Positions 25,181-33,533 of a stretch of DNA of 46,075 nt are shown here, in pieces. The translations under genes were made by a program, and so were the position numbers. The notes below the pieces were generated by a model. The model searched no databases. It worked only from the letters and a program-made list of their open reading frames with translations, and was not told where the DNA came from. Origin of the DNA: Gammaproteobacteria bacterium (GTDB lineage Bacteria; Pseudomonadota; Gammaproteobacteria; Steroidobacterales; Steroidobacteraceae); the NCBI GenBank assembly GCA_003134045.1, contig PLAH01000077.1, forward strand, positions 74,868-120,942, given 5' to 3'. The stretch's first letter is position 1. The number at the start of each line of letters is the position of its first letter.

Positions 25181-27192
25181 CGAGCAGCTGGCTCCTGCAC
25201 ACCGATTCCGACCGCATTGCGTGGTTGGTGTGCGATACGCCGGGCGCCTCGACCAACGTGCTGTCGGCCCAGGTGCTGGCGGATCTCGACGCCGCGTTGT
25301 CGCAGGTGGCGGAGCTGCGGCCGAAGGGCGTGGTGCTGCGCTCCGGCAAGCCGAACGGTTTCATCGCCGGCGCCGACATCAAAGAGTTCGTGTCCATCCG
25401 TACGCCGGACCAGGGCTACGCCCTGGTGCGCGCCGGGCAATGCGTGCTCGATCGGCTGCAGGATCTGCCCTGCCCGAGCGTAGCCGCCGTACACGGTTTC
25501 GTTCTGGGCGGCGGGCTCGAGCTGGCGCTGGCCTGCCGCTACCGAGTGGGCGCGGACGACGACCGGCTGTCGCTGGGGCTGCCCGAGGTGATGCTGGGCA
25601 TTCATCCCGGCTTCGGCGGCACGGTCCGCTCCGTGCAGGTCGTGGGCGCGCGTACCGCGCTGGATCTGATGCTGCAGGGGAGACCGCTCAAAGGCGCACG
25701 TGCCCTGTCGGTGGGACTGATCGATGCGCTGGTGCCGCCCGCCGATCTCGAGCAGCGAGCCAAGCAGTTGTTGCAGCAGGCGCCGGCGCCGCGCACGGCA
25801 CGCGTCGTCGACAAGTTCTTGAATCTCGCCCCCGTGCGGCCGTTCATCGCGCGCCGAATCGCCGGCACCTTACGGCGCAAGGTACGCCGCGAACACTATC
25901 CTGCGCCCTATGCCATCCTCGATTTGTGGCGCCGCTACGGCGCATCGCCGCGCCACGGCTACGAGGCCGAGGCGCGTTCCATCAGCGCGCTGATGGCCAC
26001 ACCCACGTCCAGAAATCTGGTGCGCGTGTTCCTGCTGCAGGATCGGCTCAAGGGATTGGGCGGCGGCGGACGCGAGTTCGACCGGCTGCATGTGATCGGC
26101 GCCGGCGTCATGGGCGGCGACATCGCGGCGTGGGCGGCACTGCGCGGCATGACGGTGACGTTGCAGGATCGCAGCGAGGAGTTGGTGAGGCCCGCGCTCG
26201 ATCGTGCCAAGGTCTTCTTCGGCAAACGGCTCAAGGATCCGCAGGCGTCGGCGCAGGCGTACGCTCGTCTGCGAACGGATGTCGAGGGCGCGGGCGTGGC
26301 GACGGCGGATGTGGTCATCGAGGCCATCGTCGAAAGCATCGAGCCCAAGCGCGCCCTGTATGCCGAGATCGAGCCCAAGATGAAACCCGGCGCGCTCCTC
26401 GCCACCAACACGTCCAGCATCGAGATCGAGACCTTGGCGAAGAATCTGCGCGACCCCGGACGGCTGGTCGGAATCCACTTCTTCAATCCCGTCGCGCAGA
26501 TGCAATTGGTGGAGATCGTGAGCGGCGCCGGCACCCACGCCCAAGTCGCGCACGACGCGCTGTTGTTCGCGCGGCGTCTCGACAAGCTGCCGCTGCCCTG
26601 TCGAAGCGCACCGGGTTTCGTGGTGAATCGGATCTTGATGCCCTATATCAACGAGGCCATCTTCGCGCTGGAGGCAGGAGTGCCGGCCGACGCGATCGAC
26701 GCGGCCGGCACGCGCTTCGGCATGCCCATGGGCCCGCTGGAGTTGGCCGACGTGGTGGGGCTCGACGTCTGCCTGCATGTGGGCCGGGTCCTGGCGGAGG
26801 CATTCCAGCGTCCGGTCCCGGCCGTGCTGGCGAGCCTCGTCGAGCAGAAGAAATGGGGCCGCAAGAACGGCGCGGGATTCTACGTATGGCGCGAGGGCAA
26901 GCCCGTGCGCGGCGCGCAGCCCGGCGCCGCGCCGGACGATCTCGAGGACCGCCTGATACTGCCCATGCTGAACGAGGCCGTTGCCGCCCTGCGCGCGGGC
27001 GTCGTCGCCGACGCCGACTTGCTGGACGCCGGCGCCGTCTTCGGCACCGGTTTCGCACCCTTCCGCGGCGGCCCGTTGCACTATGCGAAAACTCGAGGAA
27101 TCGCCGAGGTGACCCAACGCCTGGGTGAACTCGAGCTGCGTCACGGAGCGCGATTTCGCGCAGATCCCGGGTGGGCGAGCGTCTCAGTGTGA
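25177..27192 (+). CDS. fadJ: FadJ/FadB-type fatty acid oxidation alpha subunit
   Basis: A 671-residue bifunctional enoyl-CoA hydratase/3-hydroxyacyl-CoA dehydrogenase. The crotonase domain (about 1-200) shows the oxyanion-hole sequence IAGADIKEF and GFVLGGGLELALACRYRVGA with LGLPEVMLGIHPGFGGT (Glu residues). The NAD-binding domain begins near 304 (VIGAGVMGGDIAAW), with NTSSIEIETLA and GIHFFNPVAQMQLVEIV, then two C-terminal 3HCDH domains. The start ATG overlaps the EEP stop. No thiolase partner (fadI/fadA) is adjacent, so the second subunit must be elsewhere. FadJ and FadB cannot be separated with certainty from sequence alone. Confidence 0.88.
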   Translation: MTSSWLLHTDSDRIAWLVCDTPGASTNVLSAQVLADLDAALSQVAELRPKGVVLRSGKPNGFIAGADIKEFVSIRTPDQGYALVRAGQCVLDRLQDLPCPSVAAVHGFVLGGGLELALACRYRVGADDDRLSLGLPEVMLGIHPGFGGTVRSVQVVGARTALDLMLQGRPLKGARALSVGLIDALVPPADLEQRAKQLLQQAPAPRTARVVDKFLNLAPVRPFIARRIAGTLRRKVRREHYPAPYAILDLWRRYGASPRHGYEAEARSISALMATPTSRNLVRVFLLQDRLKGLGGGGREFDRLHVIGAGVMGGDIAAWAALRGMTVTLQDRSEELVRPALDRAKVFFGKRLKDPQASAQAYARLRTDVEGAGVATADVVIEAIVESIEPKRALYAEIEPKMKPGALLATNTSSIEIETLAKNLRDPGRLVGIHFFNPVAQMQLVEIVSGAGTHAQVAHDALLFARRLDKLPLPCRSAPGFVVNRILMPYINEAIFALEAGVPADAIDAAGTRFGMPMGPLELADVVGLDVCLHVGRVLAEAFQRPVPAVLASLVEQKKWGRKNGAGFYVWREGKPVRGAQPGAAPDDLEDRLILPMLNEAVAALRAGVVADADLLDAGAVFGTGFAPFRGGPLHYAKTRGIAEVTQRLGELELRHGARFRADPGWASVSV

Positions 27193-27223
27193 CCCACTGC
27201 AGGGTCGTATCGCGGTCTCCATG

Positions 27224-27232
27224 TGGTAGCAT
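27224..27232 (+). promoter_or_regulatory. Extended -10 promoter element
   Basis: TGG-TAGCAT is an extended -10 box with a predicted start near 27239, only about five bases before the ATG at 27244. No convincing -35 is visible. The transcript would be almost leaderless. Confidence 0.3.
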
Positions 27233-27243
27233 TCGCCTCCAAA

Positions 27244-28302
27244 ATGGACGAACGACCTGCCGATCTTGCAATACTCAAGACATTCTCACCCCTCGATGGA
27301 TTGAAGGCAGAGAATCTGCACGCGCTCGCGCGCAAGACACAAATTCTCGAACTGAGCGCGGGCCGGCTGCTGTTCAAACAGGGCGACACCGACAAGCGCA
27401 CTTTTTATCTGGTATCGGGCAGCGTCGAGCTGCGCTCGGATGACCGGGTGGTCGCCACGGTACGCGCCCGCAGCCCGGAGGCGCGCGCGCCGCTGACACC
27501 CGGCCTGCCGCGCAAGTTCACGGCACGCGCCGCGACCGATCTCGAATACATCGTGATCGACAGCGACCTGCTCGACGTGCTGCTCACCTGGGATCAGACC
27601 GGCCAGTACGAAGTGGCCGAGTTGCGGCGCGATGGCTTGGACGTGAGCGGCGACTGGATGACGACGCTGCTGCAGACCAAGGCGTTCCACCGCATACCGC
27701 CTGCGAACATCCAGGCCATCTTCATGCGCATGCAGCGTATCAACTACCGTGCGCGCGACGTCGTCATCAAGCAAGGTACGGAGGGCGATTACTTCTACGT
27801 GGTGGTCGCCGGCAGATGCGTGGTGACGCGCGAGACGCCGTTGAACAAGGAAGGCATCAAGCTCGCGGAACTCGGCCCCGGCGACAGCTTCGGCGAGGAA
27901 GCGCTGATCGCGGAAGCCAAGCGCAACGCCACGGTGACCATGTCCACGGACGGCACCTTGATGCGTCTCGGCAAAGCCGACTTCCAGACGCTGCTGAACG
28001 AGCCGCTCTTGCAGTGGGTCGACTATGAGGACGCCAAGGAAATCGTGGCCCACGGCGGCAAGTGGCTCGATGTGCGCCTGCCCAGCGAATTTCAGAACTT
28101 CCGCATCGACGATGCGGCCAACATCCCGCTGTACTTCATCCGCCTGAAGTTGAACGCGTTGGACAAGAACACCCAGTACGTCGTGTGCTGCGACACCGGC
28201 CGGCGCAGCTCCGCGGCGGCATACATTTTGAGCGAGCGAGGGTTCGAGGCGTACGTGCTCAAAGGCGGACTCGCCGCCACCGAAGCCGCCCGCGCGCGCT
28301 AG
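27244..28302 (+). CDS. Double cyclic-nucleotide-binding domain protein with C-terminal rhodanese
   Basis: A 352-residue cytoplasmic protein with three domains. A degenerate cyclic-nucleotide-binding fold covers about residues 10-115 (LLFKQGDTDKRTFYLVSGSV). A second, better conserved one covers about 140-250, with the phosphate-binding cassette FGEEALIAEAKRNATV (216-231; Glu218/219 and Arg227). A rhodanese domain follows (about 258-350), with the active-site loop CDTGRR (Cys316-Arg321). There is no DNA-binding domain. It may couple a cyclic nucleotide signal to sulfur transfer or persulfide sensing (inference). The ATG at 27244 is favoured; a GTG at 27223 is an alternative. Confidence 0.85.
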   Translation: MDERPADLAILKTFSPLDGLKAENLHALARKTQILELSAGRLLFKQGDTDKRTFYLVSGSVELRSDDRVVATVRARSPEARAPLTPGLPRKFTARAATDLEYIVIDSDLLDVLLTWDQTGQYEVAELRRDGLDVSGDWMTTLLQTKAFHRIPPANIQAIFMRMQRINYRARDVVIKQGTEGDYFYVVVAGRCVVTRETPLNKEGIKLAELGPGDSFGEEALIAEAKRNATVTMSTDGTLMRLGKADFQTLLNEPLLQWVDYEDAKEIVAHGGKWLDVRLPSEFQNFRIDDAANIPLYFIRLKLNALDKNTQYVVCCDTGRRSSAAAYILSERGFEAYVLKGGLAATEAARAR

Positions 28303-28381
28303 CCGTCTCTCCTCGGCGTAGTGGTCTCGACCGGCGCGAACCCCTCGACGCGACACCCGCAACCGGCGTGCCGCGGTCCGG

Positions 28382-28732
28382 TCACATCGTGTGCGTAGGC
28401 TTGTCCCCGCCGAGTGCCCCCGCCAGGTAGTTCTCGATCTTCTTCTGGGTATTGCCGCGATCCTGATCGCTGAATTGCACCCCGATGCCCGCGGTACGCT
28501 TGCCCTGTGCGCCCTTCGGGGTCATCCAGATGACGCGGCCCGCGACCGGCAGCTTCTCCTCCTCGCCCATCAGGTTCAAGAGCATGAACACTTCATCGCC
28601 CAGGCGGTAATTGCTGTTGGTCGGAATGAACAGCCCGCCATTTCGCACGAAAGGCATGTACGCGAGGTACAGAGCGCTCTTGTCCTTGATGGTCAGGGTC
28701 AGCAACCCGGGTTTGTTACTTGGACTTCGCAA
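28382..28732 (-). CDS. pilZ: Type IV pilus assembly protein PilZ
   Basis: A 116-residue single PilZ domain. The sequence LTLTIKDKSALYLAYMPFVR, then GGLFIPT, GDEVFMLLNLM, VAGRVIWMTPKGAQG and GIGVQFSDQD, ending DKPTHTM, matches the founding PilZ subgroup (P. aeruginosa PA2960 type). That subgroup lacks the RxxxR c-di-GMP motif, as here, and acts in type IV pilus biogenesis through partner proteins rather than by binding the nucleotide. The start appears to be TTG at 28732, overlapping holB by 17 bases. The order tmk-holB-pilZ is a known conserved arrangement. Confidence 0.9.
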   Translation of the reverse strand: MRSPSNKPGLLTLTIKDKSALYLAYMPFVRNGGLFIPTNSNYRLGDEVFMLLNLMGEEEKLPVAGRVIWMTPKGAQGKRTAGIGVQFSDQDRGNTQKKIENYLAGALGGDKPTHTM

Positions 28733-29732
28733 TTACTACCGTTCCCACGCCTCGAGGTACCAAAACGGATCTACCGCCCAGCAGCAGGGCTTCCAGCGCC
28801 AGTTGTTGATTCATGCCGGTCGACGCCAGACGCCGCATGTCGCGTGCGGCATCGAGCAGCTCGAAAAGCGCCCTTATCTTGGGCTTAAGTAAAGCGGCAG
28901 GCAAGCGGACCCGTTCCGCAGTTTGATCTGAATTCTCCTCGCCGAGGTACGTATGTACGCGCCGTGTGATCCAGTTCTCAAGCCACGCGATGCGCAGCGG
29001 CAGGTTGGATCGCGCCCATTGATCGGCAAGCAAGGTCACGTCCACGGCACCGGCGCCGATCGCCCGCAGGGCATCCTGCATGTCGGACTCGAGCGCGGCA
29101 AGCCCGCTGGCCTGCAGCTCCAGCGCCAACAGCGGTGCTCCGCCCGCCAGCGACAGGGCCGCGTCCCAGTTCTGGCCGGCGGGTCCGTGCTGCGCGAGCC
29201 AGGCGACCGCCATGTCCGTGGGCGGCGGCCGCAGCGCGATCCGCAGGCAGCGGCTGGCGATGGTGGCCGGCAGGCGGTGCGTGGGCCTGGCGATCATCAC
29301 CAACAGGGTATTGGCGGCCGGCTCCTCGAGCGTCTTCAGAAAGGCGTTGGCGGCGTTCATGTTGAGCGCCTCGGCCCCTTCGATGACCCCGACCTTGTAG
29401 CCGCCGCGGTAGCTCTTGAGCGCCAGCATCGCGATCAGTTCCCGGACCTGATCCACCTTGATCTGCTGCGCATCCTCCTCGAGCTTGACCAGGTGGTAGT
29501 CCGGGTGAGTATCCGCTTTGAGCAGCAGACACGAGGCGCAGACACCGCACGGCCGCTCGGGCGTCTCGCACAGCGCGAGAGCGGCCATCCAATTCGCCAG
29601 GTGTTCGGCGCCGAGGCCGGGCGTGCTCGAGAGCAGCGAGGAATGCGGCAGGCGCGCGGCGCGGTTCGAGTCGCGCAACTGTTGCTGCGATTCGGCGAGC
29701 CATGGCAGCGCGTCGGCCTTCAGGAAATCCAC
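28716..29732 (-). CDS. holB: DNA polymerase III subunit delta'
   Basis: A 338-residue clamp-loader subunit. The zinc-binding Cys set (Cys55, 62, 65, 68 in LCETPERPCGVCASC) is followed by the AAA+ core, with IKVDQVRELIAMLALKSYRG, NAFLKTLEEPAANTLLVMIA and the sensor SRCLRIAL. As expected for delta', there is no functional Walker A. The GTG at 29732 is chosen, since homology starts at DFLKADALPWL; this gives a 13-base overlap with tmk. Delta' stabilises the clamp-loader ring and contacts delta. Confidence 0.92.
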   Translation of the reverse strand: MDFLKADALPWLAESQQQLRDSNRAARLPHSSLLSSTPGLGAEHLANWMAALALCETPERPCGVCASCLLLKADTHPDYHLVKLEEDAQQIKVDQVRELIAMLALKSYRGGYKVGVIEGAEALNMNAANAFLKTLEEPAANTLLVMIARPTHRLPATIASRCLRIALRPPPTDMAVAWLAQHGPAGQNWDAALSLAGGAPLLALELQASGLAALESDMQDALRAIGAGAVDVTLLADQWARSNLPLRIAWLENWITRRVHTYLGEENSDQTAERVRLPAALLKPKIRALFELLDAARDMRRLASTGMNQQLALEALLLGGRSVLVPRGVGTVVIAKSK

Positions 29733-30355
29733 GATTTGGACTCCAGTATCCGGGTGATGTGCGCGGCGACCTGGTCCGCCGGCTGCGCCGCATCGATCAC
29801 CGCCATGCGCTCGGGTTCGGCACGCGCGCGCTCGAGGTAACCGGCCCGCACTCGCTCGAAGAAATCCGCGCGTTCGCGCTCGAAGCGATCCCGCGTCTTG
29901 CCCACGTCCCGCAGGCGCGCTCGCTCCAATCCCACCGCCACGGGCACGTCCAGCAGCAGCGTGAGGTCGGGCCGGCGCGCGCCTTGCACCAAGGTTTCGA
30001 GGCGGCCGATGTCCTCCGGACTCATGCCCCGCCCGCCTCCCTGGTACGCATACGTCGCATCGGTGAATCGATCGCAGAGCACCCACCGGCCGGCGCGCAA
30101 ATTCGGCTCGATGTGATTGGCGAGATGCACGGCGCGCGCGGCGAACATCAGCAGCAGCTCGGCCATCGGCGGCAACGCTTCCTCGCGCGGGCTCAAGACC
30201 AGATCGCGAATCTTCTCGGCCAACGGCGTACCGCCGGGCTCGCGCGTCACCACGTGCGCAATGCCGCGCGCGGACAGCGCCTGCGACAGACGCGCGACCT
30301 GCGTGGTCTTGCCCACGCCTTCGATACCCTCGACGGTCATGAACCGGCCCGTCAT
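29720..30355 (-). CDS. tmk: Thymidylate kinase
   Basis: A 211-residue dTMP kinase (dTMP + ATP to dTDP + ADP). The P-loop is GIEGVGKTT (residues 10-18), followed by TREPGGTPLAEKIRDLVL, the substrate DR motif in LCDRFTDATYAYQGGGRGM and a LID region near RLRDVGKTRDRFE. The start ATG overlaps the mltG stop (ATGA), and the gene overlaps holB by 13 bases. All neighbours on this strand are essential or housekeeping genes. Confidence 0.95.
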   Translation of the reverse strand: MTGRFMTVEGIEGVGKTTQVARLSQALSARGIAHVVTREPGGTPLAEKIRDLVLSPREEALPPMAELLLMFAARAVHLANHIEPNLRAGRWVLCDRFTDATYAYQGGGRGMSPEDIGRLETLVQGARRPDLTLLLDVPVAVGLERARLRDVGKTRDRFERERADFFERVRAGYLERARAEPERMAVIDAAQPADQVAAHITRILESKSWIS

Positions 30356-31356
30356 CGGCGTTGCCGCGACAGGTACTGGGCCACGGCCGCGTTCTGCTGT
30401 TCGAGCGTCGCGGAGAAGACGTGACTGCCGTCGCCCTTGCCCGAGGCCACGAAATACAGCGCGTCGGTTTTCTCGGGATGCGCGGTCGCATTGATGGCGG
30501 CGGCGCCGGCGAGCGCAATGGGGGTGGGCGGCAGACCCACGCGGGTATAGGTGTTATAAGGTCCATCGGTGCGCAGATCCACGGTGTGCACCGTGCCGTC
30601 GTAGGACCCGCCCAATCCGTAGATGACGGTGGGATCCGCCTGCAGGCGCATGCCGATGCTCAAGCGGTGCAGATACAAACCCGCAATCTTGGGCAACTCC
30701 TCGGGCACTGCGCTCTCCTTCTCGACGATGGACGCCATGATGAGCAATTGGTCGGCATTTTGCAGCGGTATGGCCGGATCCCGGCCGGCCCAGGCCGCGT
30801 CCAGCACCCGACCCAAGGCAACGTGCGCCTGGCGCAGCAGTTCGACATCGCTGGTACCGCGTGGAAAGCGGTACGTTTCCGGCAGGAACCGGCCCTCGGG
30901 ATTGCCCGCGAGGCCAAGCTTGTCCGGAAGATTCGCCGGCGCGGACAGCGTGGACAGTATGTCCGGATTGCGGCGCATGGCCGCGAGCAAGTCCTCGACG
31001 CGCCAGCCGTCGACGATGGTCAGCGAATGCAGCAGCACCTGTCCGCTCACCAGTTTGTCGAGCACGCTGCGCGGCGTGCTGCCGGGCAGGATTTCATATT
31101 CGCCGGCCTTGATCGCGCCGGCGAGACCCTTCCACCGGGCATAGAGTGCCCAGGCACGCGGCTGCGGGACGACGCCGAGCCGGCCTAATTCGCCGGCGAC
31201 CCGTGCAAAACGCGCGCCCGCCGGCACCTTGAACACCAGCGGCGCCGCGACGTTCAAGGGCTCGTCGATACTGCGCAGTGCGCGCCAACCTGCGAAACCC
31301 GCGCCCGCCAGCAACAGCGCGATGAGCGATGCCGACACGATGAGGGCGCGGCTCAC
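30352..31356 (-). CDS. mltG: Endolytic murein transglycosylase MltG
   Basis: A 334-residue inner-membrane lytic transglycosylase that cuts nascent peptidoglycan strands and so limits glycan length. One N-terminal membrane helix (residues 5-23) is followed by a LysM-like region (VFKVPAGARFARVAGEL) and the YceG catalytic domain, with GRFLPETYRFPRG, MASIVEKESAVPEELPKIAG (catalytic Glu at 212 or 214) and LQADPTVIYGLG. It starts at a GTG that overlaps the pabC stop (GTGA) and ends overlapping tmk, as in many gammaproteobacteria. Confidence 0.94.
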   Translation of the reverse strand: MSRALIVSASLIALLLAGAGFAGWRALRSIDEPLNVAAPLVFKVPAGARFARVAGELGRLGVVPQPRAWALYARWKGLAGAIKAGEYEILPGSTPRSVLDKLVSGQVLLHSLTIVDGWRVEDLLAAMRRNPDILSTLSAPANLPDKLGLAGNPEGRFLPETYRFPRGTSDVELLRQAHVALGRVLDAAWAGRDPAIPLQNADQLLIMASIVEKESAVPEELPKIAGLYLHRLSIGMRLQADPTVIYGLGGSYDGTVHTVDLRTDGPYNTYTRVGLPPTPIALAGAAAINATAHPEKTDALYFVASGKGDGSHVFSATLEQQNAAVAQYLSRQRR

Positions 31357-32186
31357 ACCCGCTCCAGACGGGCGCGCAACGCCTGTGCCGTGTGCTGTTC
31401 GGCAAAGCGCAACCGAGTGCGGCCGTGGCGGATCGCCGCCACCGGCACGATGCCGACCACGGCGTTGGTGAGGAACACCTCCGACGCCCGCGCCACATCC
31501 TCGAGGCGCACGCGGCCGACCGTCACCCGCAGTTCGAGCGCGCGCGCCTGTTCGAGCACCCAGCGGCGCATCACGCCCGCAATACCGCAGCGGTCGAGCA
31601 TCGGTGTGGCCAACACGGATCCCTGACGAAGGAACACGTTGGACATCGTACCGCAGACGACGTTCTCCTCCGTGTCGCGCATCAAACCCTCCCAGACGCG
31701 CTCATCCGTCCATTCGGCACGAGCCAGCACCGACTCCAGCCGATTCAAGGTCTTCAAACCGGCGAGCGCCGGGTTCGCGCCGAGACGGGTCGCGCAGACG
31801 CGCACCTGGACGGCGGCCTCGGCCGCACGGATCGCCGCCGCCGAGAGCGTCTGCAGCGACATCACGCGAGTGCCGCGCTCGGCACCGCTCGGTCGATAGC
31901 CGCGCGTGCCGATGCCGCGCGTGACGATGAGCTTCAATACGGCATCGGGCCGTCGGGCGGCGGCACGAATCAGCTCGCTGCGCAAACGCGCCGCGTCCGG
32001 TGCCTCGATGGCGAGGCGGCGGCAGCCATCGGCGAGGCGGTCCAGATGGAAGTCCAGCAATCGAATCGCGCGCTGCCGTACGCGCATGGTCTCGAACAGG
32101 CCGTCGCCATACTGCAGGCCGCGATCGCGGTAGTCGAGCATGTGGCCGGTGCGGCCGTTGATCCACGATTCGGCCGGTGTCTTCAT
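31353..32186 (-). CDS. pabC: Aminodeoxychorismate lyase
   Basis: A 277-residue fold-type IV PLP enzyme that converts 4-amino-4-deoxychorismate to p-aminobenzoate and pyruvate for folate synthesis. The N-terminus has RGLQYGDGLFETMR (about 22-35), the PLP Lys145 lies in AGLKTLNRLESVLARAEW, and the cofactor loop is EENVVCGTMSNVFL. The chosen ATG (32186) overlaps the pabB stop by four bases; the longer open frame upstream is only antiphase to pabB. Branched-chain transaminase paralogs share the fold, but the neighbourhood with pabB settles the function. Confidence 0.93.
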   Translation of the reverse strand: MKTPAESWINGRTGHMLDYRDRGLQYGDGLFETMRVRQRAIRLLDFHLDRLADGCRRLAIEAPDAARLRSELIRAAARRPDAVLKLIVTRGIGTRGYRPSGAERGTRVMSLQTLSAAAIRAAEAAVQVRVCATRLGANPALAGLKTLNRLESVLARAEWTDERVWEGLMRDTEENVVCGTMSNVFLRQGSVLATPMLDRCGIAGVMRRWVLEQARALELRVTVGRVRLEDVARASEVFLTNAVVGIVPVAAIRHGRTRLRFAEQHTAQALRARLERV

Positions 32187-33523
32187 GCGGCGCTCTCCAA
32201 GGCACGCAGCAGGCCCTTGGCCTTCGCCCGCGTCTCGGCCAGTTCCTGCGAGGCGTTCGAATCCGCCACGATGCCCGCGCCGGCGCGAAACGTGAGGGCC
32301 GCGGCGCCCGGCGCGGCGCTGTCCAATGTCAGCGTGCGGATCAAGATATTGAGGTCGCAACTGCCGTCGCGATTCAAGTAGCCCATCGAACCGGTGTAGG
32401 CGCCGCGGCCGGTGCCCTCGAGTTCGGCGATGATTTCCATGCAGCGCACCTTCGGGCAGCCGGTGATGGTGCCGCCCGGGAACAACGCGCGGATCGCTCC
32501 GACGGGCGAGACGTCCTCGCGCAGACGCCCGCTGACGTTCGAGACGATGTGATGCACGTGGGCATAGCTCTCCACCGACATGTATTCGTCGACGCGTACG
32601 CTGCCCCCGACGCTCACCCTCCCCAGGTCGTTGCGCTCCAGATCGATCAGCATGACGTGCTCGGCGCGTTCCTTCTCGTTGTTCAACAGCGACTCGATCA
32701 GCGCCGCATCCCGCTCGGGCGTACTTCCGCGCGGCCGGGTGCCGGCAATGGGACGCGTCGACACCACTCCGCCGCGGATCGACAGCAGCCGTTCCGGCGA
32801 CGAACTCATCAGGGAAAATTCGCCATGGCGCAACAGAGCCGCGAAGGGACTGGGATTCGCGCTGCGCAGGCGCCGATAGATCGCCGCCGGATCGATGGGT
32901 TGGCGCGAGCCGGCTTGCCATTGGCGCGACAGATTGGCCTGGTAGATGTCGCCCGCCGCGATGTAATCGAGCGCGCGCCGTACCGCGGTCAGGAATCGCG
33001 CCGGATCCTCCTCGAGGATTTCGAACCGGCCGCGCGTCGCCGGTGCGGCCGGCGCGGCGCTGAGCGTGCGCACGTGATCTTCGAAGCTGTCGAGCAGCCC
33101 TTCCGAGCCTGGCTCGGCCACCAGCCAGGCCTGGGCGGCGGCGCGGTCGCGAATCCACGCCGCCGGAGTACGGATGGCAAGGGCGATGATCGAGTCGGCG
33201 CTGGGCGGCAGCGTGAGGCGCGGTTCGACTTCGGCGGACAGCTCGTAACCCAAGTACAACAGCCAACCTCCCGTGAACGGCAGGGGACCGGCGCCGGCGG
33301 GCACTCGCAACGACTGCCACCAGGATTCGAGTGCGTCGAGAAACCCCCGGCCGGCCGCATGCGGTCCCGTCAACCGGCGGGCAGAACCCCGGCGCGAGCC
33401 TAGTTGCAGGCTCTCGCCGCAACTCATCGGCAGGATGTCGAAACGGCCGCCGGCGGTCAGGGGCCCTAAGGGCGCGCCGCTCTCGAGCAGCCCCGGATAG
33501 CGCTCCGGGTACTGCGCGACCAA
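32183..33523 (-). CDS. pabB: Aminodeoxychorismate synthase component I
   Basis: About 446 residues from the TTG at 33523; the true start is uncertain because a TTG farther upstream inside fabF is also possible. The chorismate-binding domain holds YIAAGDIYQANLSRQW, NPSPFAALLRHGEFSLMSSS, TRPIAGTRPRG (about 257-266), LIDLERNDLGRV, and FPGGTITGCPKVRCMEII. With a PabA-type glutaminase it converts chorismate to aminodeoxychorismate, which the adjacent pabC product finishes. The PIAGT motif carries Ala where E. coli PabB has the nucleophilic Lys274 (PIKGT), a TrpE-like feature. Context favours PabB over TrpE. Confidence 0.87.
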   Translation of the reverse strand: MVAQYPERYPGLLESGAPLGPLTAGGRFDILPMSCGESLQLGSRRGSARRLTGPHAAGRGFLDALESWWQSLRVPAGAGPLPFTGGWLLYLGYELSAEVEPRLTLPPSADSIIALAIRTPAAWIRDRAAAQAWLVAEPGSEGLLDSFEDHVRTLSAAPAAPATRGRFEILEEDPARFLTAVRRALDYIAAGDIYQANLSRQWQAGSRQPIDPAAIYRRLRSANPSPFAALLRHGEFSLMSSSPERLLSIRGGVVSTRPIAGTRPRGSTPERDAALIESLLNNEKERAEHVMLIDLERNDLGRVSVGGSVRVDEYMSVESYAHVHHIVSNVSGRLREDVSPVGAIRALFPGGTITGCPKVRCMEIIAELEGTGRGAYTGSMGYLNRDGSCDLNILIRTLTLDSAAPGAAALTFRAGAGIVADSNASQELAETRAKAKGLLRALESAA

Positions 33524-33533
33524 GCGCAGGGGC

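Noticed and set aside
25177..27192. Frameshifted or fused gene because of the long frame beginning at 24670
   Set aside because: The extra upstream frame is antiphase to the EEP gene; the FadJ crotonase domain begins normally at the ATG at 25177.
28382..28732. c-di-GMP receptor role for the PilZ protein
   Set aside because: The RxxxR and D/NxSxxG nucleotide-binding motifs are not seen; it belongs to the original PilZ subgroup that does not need c-di-GMP.
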